18,138 nt of DNA, taken from positions 1-18,138 of the forward strand of contig JANRKG010000315.1 of the NCBI GenBank assembly GCA_033763635.1, given 5' to 3'. The stretch is from JANRKG01 sp033763635. GTDB taxonomy: Bacteria > Cyanobacteriota > Cyanobacteriia > GCF-001939115. The first letter of the stretch is position 1, and each line of letters opens with the position of its first letter. Below, one piece after another: positions 6,358 to 14,000 of this stretch. The notes below the pieces were generated by a model. That model searched no databases, was not told the DNA's origin, and saw only the letters and a list, made by a program, of their open reading frames with translations. The translations under genes were made by a program, and so were the position numbers.

Positions 6358-7011
6358 ATGATATCTTCGCTTGCTGTGCGAGAACTTCCTCTGTTCCCTT
6401 TGCCTGAAGTCGTTCTTTTTCCGGGTCGGCCCCTGCCGCTCTATATCTTCGAGTTTCGCTACCGAATCATGATGAATACGATTCTGGAGAGCGATCGGCG
6501 GTTTGGAGTCCTGATGTGGGACCCTGTGGAAGGTAAGCCTGCAACGGTTGGATGCTGTGCTGAGATTATTCAATATCAGCGGTTGCCTGACGATCGGATG
6601 AAAATTTGGACAAAAGGGCAGCAACGCTTCCGGGTGCTGGATTATGTGCGGGAAAAACCCTATCGGGTCGGTCTGGTGCAATGGATTGAAGACCATCCCA
6701 CTGATCAGGATCTCTACCCTCTCAGTCAGGAAGTGGATCAGCTTTTGCGGGATGTGGTATTTCTCTCGTCTAAATTGACGGGCCAAGAGATTGAACTGCC
6801 AGACAATATTCCCGATCTCCCAGTTGAACTGTCCTACTGGGTTGCGAGTAACCTTCAGGGAGCCGCAATGGAACAACAGACCCTGCTGGAAATGCAGGAA
6901 ACCTCGGCCCGTTTAGAACGGGAATCAGAGATTTTGACCTCGACCCGAAATCATTTAGCGGCTCGTACTGCTCTGAAGGATGTATTGCGGGACTCTCCCA
7001 CAGAAGGGTAG
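6358..7011 (+). CDS. LON N-terminal substrate-binding domain protein
   Basis: A 217-residue protein made only of the LON (PUA-like) domain that serves as the substrate-binding N-terminus of the Lon protease; there is no ATPase or protease domain. The diagnostic opening is intact: RELPLFPLPEVVLFPG, then LPLYIFEFRYRIMM at about 27-40. The strand-rich core follows (RFGVLMWDP, VGCCAEI, IWTKGQQRFRVL), then a helical C-terminal part (about 115-205) with LERESEIL. Single-domain LON proteins are conserved in cyanobacteria and plants, but their role is poorly defined; protein quality control or cofactor binding are guesses. The start fits homologous proteins, which begin a few residues before VRELPLFPLP. 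Confidence 0.88.
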   Translation: MISSLAVRELPLFPLPEVVLFPGRPLPLYIFEFRYRIMMNTILESDRRFGVLMWDPVEGKPATVGCCAEIIQYQRLPDDRMKIWTKGQQRFRVLDYVREKPYRVGLVQWIEDHPTDQDLYPLSQEVDQLLRDVVFLSSKLTGQEIELPDNIPDLPVELSYWVASNLQGAAMEQQTLLEMQETSARLERESEILTSTRNHLAARTALKDVLRDSPTEG

Positions 7012-7140
7012 ATCCTGACAGAAGGAAGTTGGCAGGGTCAAGTCTCCCGGAATGAATGCCAATATTCCTATCAGGACAGCTTCGCTGCAAAAGATTAGGT
7101 GTAGAATCATCCTGAACTCTCGTGCAAGCTTTCTGAGTCT

Positions 7141-7974
7141 GTGAGATATCCCCTTTCCAGTGGTCGCTTTCGTTCTCGCGCTATCCCATCGGCCCGTTCT
7201 CCCTTTCGGTTGATTGCTCGGTTTCTAGGGCGATGGCACTTAGTGTGGATTATTCTATTGGCGGCACTCTGCCTTTCGGGATGTGTGCGTTACGATACGG
7301 AAATTCAATTTCGCGATCCCCATCAGGGCTTGCTGATTCAGCGGATGCAATTAGCAGACCCTCTGGCAACCCTGAATCCCACAACGACGGCTCCCTGGAT
7401 TGATGCACTGGAACAGCAAGTGCGGCAGTGGCAGGGAAAGGTGCAGCGATCGGTGAACCAGGAATTGACGATTACCATTCCCTTTTTCAACGCGGCTGAT
7501 CTAGAGAAAAAATTTAATGATTTCTCGGAACAAGTTGTTCAAGCAAATCTGTCTCCCCCAAGTGCCCCATCCAATCGCAGCACTTTAGGGAGCCATCTCA
7601 CGGTGCAATCGACGAATTATCTTTTAGTTCAGCGCACCCGCATCATCTATGACCTGGACTTAAGATCGTTGGGCTTTTCCTTTAAGGGTGAACCGCCCCT
7701 TCTGAACTCCAGTACATTACTGAAGTTGTCATTCAGTCTCAAAACACCCTTAGGAGCATCCTGGGAACCCTCGCCTGAACCTGGGGAGACCCAACAAGGA
7801 AGTTCTAAAGACTTCGTGTGGGAACTTCCGGTTGGTCAGCAACACCATTTAGAAGCTGTTTTCTGGCTTCCTGACCCGATCGGAATTGGGGCCGTCTGCA
7901 TTCTCCTGTTAATCAGTGGCGCAGGATATCTGCGATATCGAGTCTTGCCGGATTCAACCTGGAAGCACGGATAG
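7141..7974 (+). CDS. DUF3153-like cyanobacterial lipoprotein
   Basis: A 277-residue exported protein from a GTG start. After a basic N-terminus comes a hydrophobic stretch (about 33-45) ending in LSGC, a lipobox, so Cys48 should be lipidated. The body (50-235) is soluble and starts CVRYDTEIQF. A hydrophobic C-terminal segment (about 243-262, IGIGAVCILLLISGAGYL) followed by RYR would anchor it a second time in the membrane. This arrangement matches the cyanobacterial DUF3153 family, whose function is not established. The 34-residue basic region before the signal is long, so a later non-ATG start is possible. The last 21 bases overlap the end of convergent cysK. Confidence 0.75.
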   Translation: MRYPLSSGRFRSRAIPSARSPFRLIARFLGRWHLVWIILLAALCLSGCVRYDTEIQFRDPHQGLLIQRMQLADPLATLNPTTTAPWIDALEQQVRQWQGKVQRSVNQELTITIPFFNAADLEKKFNDFSEQVVQANLSPPSAPSNRSTLGSHLTVQSTNYLLVQRTRIIYDLDLRSLGFSFKGEPPLLNSSTLLKLSFSLKTPLGASWEPSPEPGETQQGSSKDFVWELPVGQQHHLEAVFWLPDPIGIGAVCILLLISGAGYLRYRVLPDSTWKHG

Positions 7975-8916
7975 GCTGGGTTCCAGATCCTGAAAGAGAG
8001 GGGTACTCAAGTAACGCTCTCCGAAGCTGGGCTGTACCATCACAATGAGCTTTCCTGCATTTTCGGGCCGTTGACCGACTCGAATGGCTGCACAGAGTGC
8101 CGCACCACTGGAAATCCCGGACAGGAGGCCCTCTTCCCGGGCAAGCCGTCGCCCGTAGGAAATGGCTTCATCATCGCTTACGGGGATGACTTCATCGATT
8201 TGCTGTAAATTTAAGACCTGGGGAACAAAGCCCGCCCCAATGCCCTGAATTTTGTGGGGACCTGCTTGCCCACCTGAAAGAACAGGACTGTTGGCAGGTT
8301 CTACCGCGATCGCCTTGAAGCTGGGCTTCCGCTGCCGTAACACTTCCGCAACTCCGGTAATCGTGCCACCCGTTCCGACCCCGGCAATGAGGATATCCAC
8401 CTGACCGTCCGTATCGGCCCAAATTTCCTCTGCCGTGGTTTCCCGGTGAATTTTGGGATTGGCGGGGTTTCGGAACTGCTGCAACATATAAGAACCGGGA
8501 ATGCTATCCACCAGTTGTTGTGCCCGACGAATGCAGCCTCCCATCCCTTCAATTCCGGGGGTGAGTTCTAATTCTGCCCCGTAGGCTCGTAGCATTGCCC
8601 GTCGCTCTGCACTCATCGTTTCCGGCATGGTGAGAATGAGCCGATACCCTTTAGCCGCAGCGATCATTGCTAAAGCAATCCCCGTATTCCCAGAAGTTGG
8701 TTCAATCAGGGTCGTTTTACCTGGCTTGATTAAGCCCTCCTCCTCAGCCGCCTGAATCATGCTGATGCCAATTCGATCCTTTACAGAAGCGGCAGGGTTC
8801 ATCCCTTCCAACTTCACAACGATTTGGGCCAGACAGCCTTCAGCTTGGGGAATTCGATTGAGTTGGACCAGGGGAGTGCGTCCGACCAATTCAGTGATAT
8901 CGTGGGCAATACGCAT
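7954..8916 (-). CDS. cysK: Cysteine synthase (O-acetylserine sulfhydrylase)
   Basis: Makes L-cysteine from O-acetylserine and sulfide with PLP. The 320-residue enzyme has the PLP lysine in NPAASVKDR (Lys46), the substrate loop PTSGNTGIA (73-81), the phosphate cup GVGTGGTITG (179-188), the GISSGAA serine (268-273) and the closing signature PSFGERYLST (296-305). HKIQGIGAGFVP (221-232) is the CysK-type segment that lines the site where the C-terminal isoleucine of serine acetyltransferase docks. It follows the Rrf2 gene by eight bases on the same strand, so the two are almost certainly one operon. Its 3' end overlaps the DUF3153-like gene, leaving no separate terminator between them. Confidence 0.95.
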   Translation of the reverse strand: MRIAHDITELVGRTPLVQLNRIPQAEGCLAQIVVKLEGMNPAASVKDRIGISMIQAAEEEGLIKPGKTTLIEPTSGNTGIALAMIAAAKGYRLILTMPETMSAERRAMLRAYGAELELTPGIEGMGGCIRRAQQLVDSIPGSYMLQQFRNPANPKIHRETTAEEIWADTDGQVDILIAGVGTGGTITGVAEVLRQRKPSFKAIAVEPANSPVLSGGQAGPHKIQGIGAGFVPQVLNLQQIDEVIPVSDDEAISYGRRLAREEGLLSGISSGAALCAAIRVGQRPENAGKLIVMVQPSFGERYLSTPLFQDLEPSLSVLPG

Positions 8917-8924
8917 GGGACAGC

Positions 8925-9362
8925 TTAGATGTAGTACATAATGTCAAGTTGACGGCGAGAGTCGCGCTTTTCAGCCAAATCTTGCAGCGTATACTTCTGG
9001 AGAACCGCATCGGCAGCACGGTCTGCTTCCTGCCAGATTTCCCGCACGACTGCACTCTCGACGGTTTTGGGGGCTGAACTATTTTCCACGGTCTGAGGTT
9101 CAGACCCCTCAATGCAGCTCATTGCTTCCAGTAAGGTGATTTTCCAGGGTTCACGGGCCAGCACATAGCCCCCCTTTGCTCCCCGCTGACTCCGAACAAT
9201 CCCACACCGACGAAGCGTTGCCAGGAGTTGCTCTAGATAGCGATCGGGAATGTTTTGTTGAGCTGCAATTTGACGAATTTGCAACGGTTCCGCACTGCTG
9301 TAATGGGCTGCTAGTTCCAGCAATGCCAGGAAAGTGTACTCGCTTTTACAGGAAAGTTCCAC
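8925..9362 (-). CDS. Rrf2-family regulator, CymR-like, linked to cysK
   Basis: A 145-residue DNA-binding protein. The Rrf2 winged helix covers residues 1-75, opening with MELSCKSEYTFLALLELA and carrying the recognition-helix and wing pattern IPDRYLEQLL and GAKGGYVLAR. The region where IscR carries its three Fe-S cysteines (about 90-105) has none; the only cysteines are Cys5, Cys53 and Cys83, so a cluster of that type is unlikely. A helical dimerisation part follows (about 105-135). The protein ends QLDIMYYI, with a free terminal isoleucine. CymR of Firmicutes is an Rrf2 protein without Fe-S that binds CysK to sense cysteine status. The position directly upstream of cysK and this tail support an analogous role, which is inference. 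A cyanobacterial Rrf2 of the Slr0846 type is the nearest alternative label. Confidence 0.9.
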   Translation of the reverse strand: MELSCKSEYTFLALLELAAHYSSAEPLQIRQIAAQQNIPDRYLEQLLATLRRCGIVRSQRGAKGGYVLAREPWKITLLEAMSCIEGSEPQTVENSSAPKTVESAVVREIWQEADRAADAVLQKYTLQDLAEKRDSRRQLDIMYYI

Positions 9363-9448
9363 AATCAGAAGGGTTAAGTGAGAGAAATCGGATGGAAATT
9401 GAAGCTTTCAAAGAAAAGCAAATAAAAACAGCACAAGAAAAAGGCCAT

Positions 9449-9462
9449 CAAGTTGAAACTTG
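9449..9462. promoter_or_regulatory. Candidate operator in the rrf2-cysK leader
   Basis: CAAGTT and AACTTG form a perfect inverted repeat around two bases (CAAGTTGAAACTTG). It lies 86 bp before the rrf2 start and about 73 bp downstream of the candidate -10. A dyad of this size suits a dimeric winged-helix repressor, perhaps the Rrf2 protein itself. Confidence 0.4.
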
Positions 9463-9534
9463 TTTACAGGGAGCAAAAAGCCCCCGATACCTGTTCTTCT
9501 TAAAGCTGTTTCAGCAATTCTCAGACTCTAACTT

Positions 9535-9540
9535 ATTATA
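9535..9540 (-). promoter_or_regulatory. Possible -10 of the rrf2-cysK operon
   Basis: The - strand reads TATAAT, a perfect consensus hexamer, about 170 bases before the rrf2 start codon. No consensus -35 is present at 16-19 bases; the nearest is TTGCCA, 21 bases away. An activator-dependent promoter is possible. Confidence 0.4.
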
Positions 9541-9571
9541 CTCCGGTTCTTCACTGGGATTTGGCAAGTTT

Positions 9572-10084
9572 TTAATGATTTGAAGCGTGGGAGAATTGCC
9601 CCAAAATCGCTTGAGCCGATTGAACTAATTTTTCTGGGCCTTCCATCATCAACAGATACCGTCCCTGGCGGAGGTAGTGGCGGTAAATCCCCGCTGCACT
9701 CCCTTCCCCCAGAAAACCGATCAATGCTCCCACGACGGCTCCCCAAAAACCCCCCACCAGAGTAGCCGCAGGGGTGATAGCAACCAGCGGGAGGTTGAGG
9801 GGATGCCCCATGCCTAGTACAAGACTTAAACTCAGGCCAAGCCCACCGATCGCTCCTACGGTTCCAGCCAATCGCGCAATCTTTTGGGCATCTCGCAGGG
9901 CGATCTGCATCGGTTCTAACAACCCGACCCGTTCTGGACTACTGTAGCCTTCCCCTACGATCGCCAGATGTTCCGGTGAAATTCCCCGAATCTGGAGGAG
10001 ACGATAGGCTTCGAATGCTGAAGTTTCATTGGGCAGAACCACTACGGCCAGGTGGGAGCGACGGGGTAACATCGCCTTCCGCAT
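9572..10084 (-). CDS. Small glycine-rich membrane protein, possibly general stress protein 17M-like
   Basis: About 170 residues from the ATG at 10084; a GTG at 10099 and an ATG at 10072 are alternatives. The N-terminal third reads like the YflT/general stress 17M domain: a strand (LAVVVLPNET), a helix (SAFEAYRLLQIRG) and ISPEHLAIVGEG. Two glycine-rich hydrophobic segments follow (LAGTVGAIGGLGLSLSLVLG and PAATLVGGFWGAVVGALIGF), each with the small-residue spacing of tightly packed helices. The C-terminus (YRHYLRQGRYLLMMEGPEKLV and beyond) resembles a second small alpha-beta unit. Family assignment is by eye and tentative; function is unknown. It is upstream of rrf2 on the same strand, but a 209-bp gap with a -10 separates them. 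Confidence 0.65.
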   Translation of the reverse strand: MRKAMLPRRSHLAVVVLPNETSAFEAYRLLQIRGISPEHLAIVGEGYSSPERVGLLEPMQIALRDAQKIARLAGTVGAIGGLGLSLSLVLGMGHPLNLPLVAITPAATLVGGFWGAVVGALIGFLGEGSAAGIYRHYLRQGRYLLMMEGPEKLVQSAQAILGQFSHASNH

Positions 10085-10300
10085 GTATCGTCGGGTCACG
10101 GTTGCTAATCCACTAGGTATTTAAGGGCATTGAGAGGATTCTAACCTCCGGATCGGGAGAGGACCAAAATTTGAATTGCAATTTTACAACTGGTGTGATT
10201 AGACGTTCACGATGAAGGGTATGAGGGACGCACCCAGTGGATTGCGGGGTGGGAAGAACGGCTCATGGCAAGGGACGACACGAAATTTCGCGTCTCTACG

Positions 10301-10306
10301 TACAAT
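10301..10306 (+). promoter_or_regulatory. Possible -10 element before the 2TM protein
   Basis: TACAAT lies 28 bases before the ATG at 10334 and downstream of the earlier in-frame ATG at 10265. If used, transcription starts too late for the earlier ATG, favouring the shorter protein. No strong -35 seen. Confidence 0.3.
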
Positions 10307-10333
10307 GGAGATGTTCTCTTCTCGGAATTTTTT

Positions 10334-10630
10334 ATGCCTCCTCGTTGGCCGCGTCAACCCGATCGCAATGACCCTGCCTATCGCCGTCTGGACGATCGCA
10401 TGAATTTTGCTGTCCATGTTGCAGTGTTTGCGGCCTGTAATTCTGGGTTATGGTTCTTTCGGACCCTGGCAACAGCCCCCCTTGCAAACCCCATCATGGC
10501 AAGTGCGACCTGGATTACCCTGTCCTGGTTCGTGGGGTTATTCTTGCATGGGGTTTATGTCTTTAAGCTCGCGAACTACTCCTCCTTACCCCCAATGGAG
10601 GATGTTCCATCAAAATCCACCGAGGGGTAG
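10334..10630 (+). CDS. Small 2TM-domain membrane protein
   Basis: Ninety-eight residues from the ATG at 10334. An in-frame ATG at 10265 would add 23 residues with little conserved character, and a candidate -10 lies between the two. The protein opens with a basic, soluble stretch (MPPRWPRQPDRNDPAYRRL), then DDRMNFAVHVAVFAACNSGLWF, a first membrane helix, and a second helix around WITLSWFVGLFLHGVYVF. The arginine/phenylalanine/histidine pattern at the first helix, the WF before the second, and LHGVYVFKL resemble the 2TM family (PF13239), found as single proteins or fused to histidine kinases. Function unknown. It could share a transcript with the DUF3181-like gene 92 bp downstream, though hairpins lie between. 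Confidence 0.7.
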   Translation: MPPRWPRQPDRNDPAYRRLDDRMNFAVHVAVFAACNSGLWFFRTLATAPLANPIMASATWITLSWFVGLFLHGVYVFKLANYSSLPPMEDVPSKSTEG

Positions 10631-10646
10631 AGTTGATTTTGATTTC

Positions 10647-10668
10647 CCCCTCTTTCACTGAAGAGGGG
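10647..10668 (+). terminator. Hairpin after the 2TM gene
   Basis: CCCCTCTT (10647-10654) and AAGAGGGG (10661-10668) form a perfect 8-bp stem with a 6-base loop, 17 bp after the stop codon. No T-run follows, so it may attenuate or protect the transcript rather than end it. Confidence 0.45.
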
Positions 10669-10675
10669 ACTCAAG

Positions 10676-10696
10676 GATTGATATCCCGAATCAATC
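10676..10696. promoter_or_regulatory. Inverted repeat upstream of the DUF3181-like gene
   Basis: GATTGAT (10676-10682) and ATCAATC (10690-10696) are a perfect 7-bp inverted repeat with a 7-base spacer, ending 26 bp before the next start codon. Dyads with an ATCAAT half-site resemble LysR-type sites such as that of NdhR/CcmR, but the spacing differs; the match is weak. Confidence 0.35.
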
Positions 10697-10722
10697 ACAG
10701 ATTATGCAGAGAGAGAGGAACA

Positions 10723-11031
10723 ATGGCTCAATCCACAACGGCTGAATTGCTAGAAGCCCTTGCTTCTGAAATTGGTGAAAATGTTTTTATGGATATCGCA
10801 AAGTGGCATTTATATCTGGAAAATGCCCGTCTACACACGGTTTTAGCAGAACAACTCTATCCGTTGCTCACCAGTAATACCCTGCAAGAAGATCGGGTGA
10901 TGCAAGTTCTCAATGGAATTTCTGTGAAATTGGGGGGCGGTAAGCGTGAACTTCCCCTTGCAGATCTGATTCCCCTGCAAGGACAGGCTACGCTGATGGA
11001 AATTTTGCGACGCTTCCTAAGAGAACTCTAG
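10723..11031 (+). CDS. DUF3181-like cyanobacterial protein
   Basis: A 102-residue soluble protein from the ATG at 10723, which follows a purine-rich ribosome site (AGAGAGAGGA). A longer open frame starts at 10633, but its first 30 codons run through the hairpins and read as non-coding. The sequence is helical: TTAELLEALASEIGENVFMD, then DIAKWHLYLENARLH and AEQLYPLL, with LGGGKRELPLADLIPLQGQ and LMEILRRFLREL at the end. This fits the cyanobacteria-specific DUF3181 family; no biochemical role is established. No signal peptide or membrane helix. The stop is 15 bp from the convergent kinase gene. Confidence 0.8.
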   Translation: MAQSTTAELLEALASEIGENVFMDIAKWHLYLENARLHTVLAEQLYPLLTSNTLQEDRVMQVLNGISVKLGGGKRELPLADLIPLQGQATLMEILRRFLREL

Positions 11032-11046
11032 TTCTAACCTTTGGGT

Positions 11047-14000
11047 TTAATGGGGAGAGGGAGATTCGCGGTACAGAATTAGAAAACTCTGGATTTCCTC
11101 AAGGGCATTTTGGAGTTGGTCGAGGAGGAGATCGGCACGGTAAAGGTTCTGGGTTCGGCCCTCATGCTCTAACTCCGCTGCCAAGTTATAAATTCTGGTG
11201 GCTCCTACGCTTCCCCCCGCTCCCTTGAGTTCATGGGCACAGTGCTCAATTTGCTGAAAGGCGACGTTTGTATGCGCTAAACGCAGATTCGCAATTAACG
11301 CTTGAGCCGATGTATGAAACTCGCTGAGTAGCTCAATCTCCAGGTGGCGATCGTCCTCACAGATCAGATGAAGGTACTCTAGATCGATTGGCGGTTTGGA
11401 GGAGTGGGCTGTGGGTTGGGGTGGAAAAAATGGCATCTCAACCCGTTCTTCTGGTTGAGGGCTGAGAACCCAGCGTTGGAGAATCGCTTGTAACTCTTCT
11501 CGCCGAAAGGGCTTGGCTAAAAAAGCATCCATTCCGGCAGCCATGCAGCGATCGTAATCTTCCTGCAAGACGCTGGCAGTCATGGCAATGATTGGGGTAT
11601 GGCGAGAGGTTCCTTCCTGACGGCGAATTTCACGGGTTGTTTCATACCCATCCATGCGGGGCATCTGGCAGTCCATTAAGATCAGGTCGTAGGTTCTGTG
11701 AACCAGCTTTTCCAGCACTTCCCAGCCATCCCAGGCAATCTCTGCCTGATACCCCAGACTTTCTAAATGCAACAGGGCGACCTGCTGATTAATCGCGTTA
11801 TCTTCCGCTAGAAGAATCTGTAAGGGGCTCGTTGATACCGTTGTCGTTGCAATCGAAGAGGCGTTGGAAATGGGGGCGACCAAAGGAGTTTCGATCGCGA
11901 CCTGCAACGCATGCAGAAGATGGGCGGCTTTGATGGGTTTGTTGAGGGAATGCACACCGAGAGGATGGGGGAGGTCTCGCTCCTCGAACTCTAGCTGGGT
12001 GGGGGGCATCAAAATCAACTGGATTGAGGCGATCGTTGCATCTGCTTGAATTTGCTTGACGAACTCGTGACCTTGCCCATCGGGAAGTTGCCAGTTAATC
12101 AGGATGATCGTGTAGGGGCGTTCACATGCGGCAGCTTGGTGAAGGGCCGCAAGGGCAATGGTTCCGGTCGCAGCGCTTCCCACAGCAAGCCCCCACCGCT
12201 GGGCACAGGCGACCAACATTTGGCGACTGGAAGGGCAGCTATCCACAATCAATAATTTATGTTCTTGAAACTCGAAGGGGATCTCTGCGATTTCGGAAAC
12301 GGTTTCCTGCTTCTTGAAGGGCAGGGTAAACCAGAAAGCTGCACCCTCCCCTTCCTCGCTTTCAAGTCCGATCGTGCCCCCCATCATCTCAACCAACCGT
12401 TTCGAGATTGCCAGTCCTAGCCCGGTGCCGCCGTACTTGCGGGTTGTGGAAACATCTACTTGGGAGAAGGATTGGAAGAGTTTTTGGCGATTCTCTAGAG
12501 TGATACCAATCCCCGTATCAATCACCGCAATCTGGAGGGTGGTAGAAATGTCTGTCTCAGCAACCTGTCGCACCCGCACCGTCACGCTTCCCTGAGAGGT
12601 GAACTTAATGGCATTACTAAGGAGGTTGGTGAGGACTTGCTGCAAGCGCATGGGATCGCCCTGAACCATCATCGACTCTTCGCAATCCATCCAAAACACG
12701 AGATCCAGGTGGCTAGCCTGGGGAGTAAACAGACTGATAATTCCTTCGATCGTGTCTTCCAAATGAAATGGAATGCACTCCAGCCGCATTTCTCCAGCTT
12801 CTAGCTTTGAGAAGTCTAGAATTTCATTAATGATGTGTAAAAGCTGACTACCGCTGTCCCGAATGATATGAATGAATTCCTGCTGCTGGGTATTGAGGGG
12901 AGTTCGCAATAATAAATCCGTCATGCCAATGACCGCATTCATGGGGGTTCGGATTTCATGGCTCATGTTAGCGAGAAATGCAGATTTCAGACGGGCAGCG
13001 GATTCTGCTTTCTGATTCGCAAGTTGAAGGGCCGCGTTTTGCTGTGCTAGTTTTTCCTGCGATCGGGCGAATTGCTGCGCGAGAGCTGCCATGCGAATGA
13101 CGTTATCCTCTGTTGTGGCGTTCGACTCCTCCTCCGTAACGAGAGAAGGACCATAGGTTTGCCAGAGTGCTTGAATTTGCTCATGTAACAACCATTGGGT
13201 TCGCATTCTCTCTCCCACTGATAGAGAGGCGATCGTCATCCCGAATAGACCGAGGGGAAAGGCGATGGGAAATAGGATATTGAGCTTAAGCGCCAGAACC
13301 GCAGCCCCGCCCCAACCTGTAATCAGCACCAGGAGCAGGATCGTTTTTCCCCGAATTGTGAGATGGCTGGCAATCCAACTCAGGCCAGGGCCACCCAACA
13401 AGACAATGACTGCAAACCACAGGGGAGACAGCGTTCGCAGGAAATTTTGTTGAAGGAGGTTCTGGATTGTGGCTGCATGAAGATAAACCCCACTGGCGGG
13501 GGGATTAAAGTCAAAGGGGGTAATCAGGGTATCCAGCCCAATGGCCGTCACTCCGACTAGAACAATCTTGTGACGAAAGGCATCGTTAGGCACTTTCCCG
13601 GCCCAAACTTTCGAAAAAGAATAGGTTTGAGACTGTTTCACGGGACCCGGCCAGTTAAGCCACAACACATGATCGAGAGAGGGAATCTGAAAGGTAGGGT
13701 CGCGGACGATTCCATAGCTGGCTGCCGCCGTTACGCCCAGGGAAGGGATGCCGTCGATAACCGGATTGACTTGCCGCGTTACCCCATCCCCCTCTACCGC
13801 CTTTTGAATATGCCCGATGTTAGAAACCTTTAAAAGTTCCACTTGGGGTAGAAGAGAGACTCCCTGGGTTTGGGCCTGGGCGATCACCACATTCCCATGA
13901 CGCGCAATCGCCGCTGCCAGATCCCGATCCTGTGGGCTAGGTTCAGAAAATAGAAAATCCAGCACGATCACGCTAGCTTCTGCCCGGTTCAACCGATCGA

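Noticed and set aside
8925..9362. IscR/SufR-type Fe-S regulator
   Set aside because: The cysteine triad expected around residues 90-105 is absent, and the neighbour is cysK rather than isc or suf genes.
9176..9583. Long + strand frame across rrf2
   Set aside because: Antisense shadow of the Rrf2 gene that continues into its leader; the sequence has no protein-like pattern.
10265..10333. N-terminal extension of the 2TM protein from the ATG at 10265
   Set aside because: The added residues look non-conserved, a candidate -10 lies inside them, and the downstream ATG begins the protein-like part.
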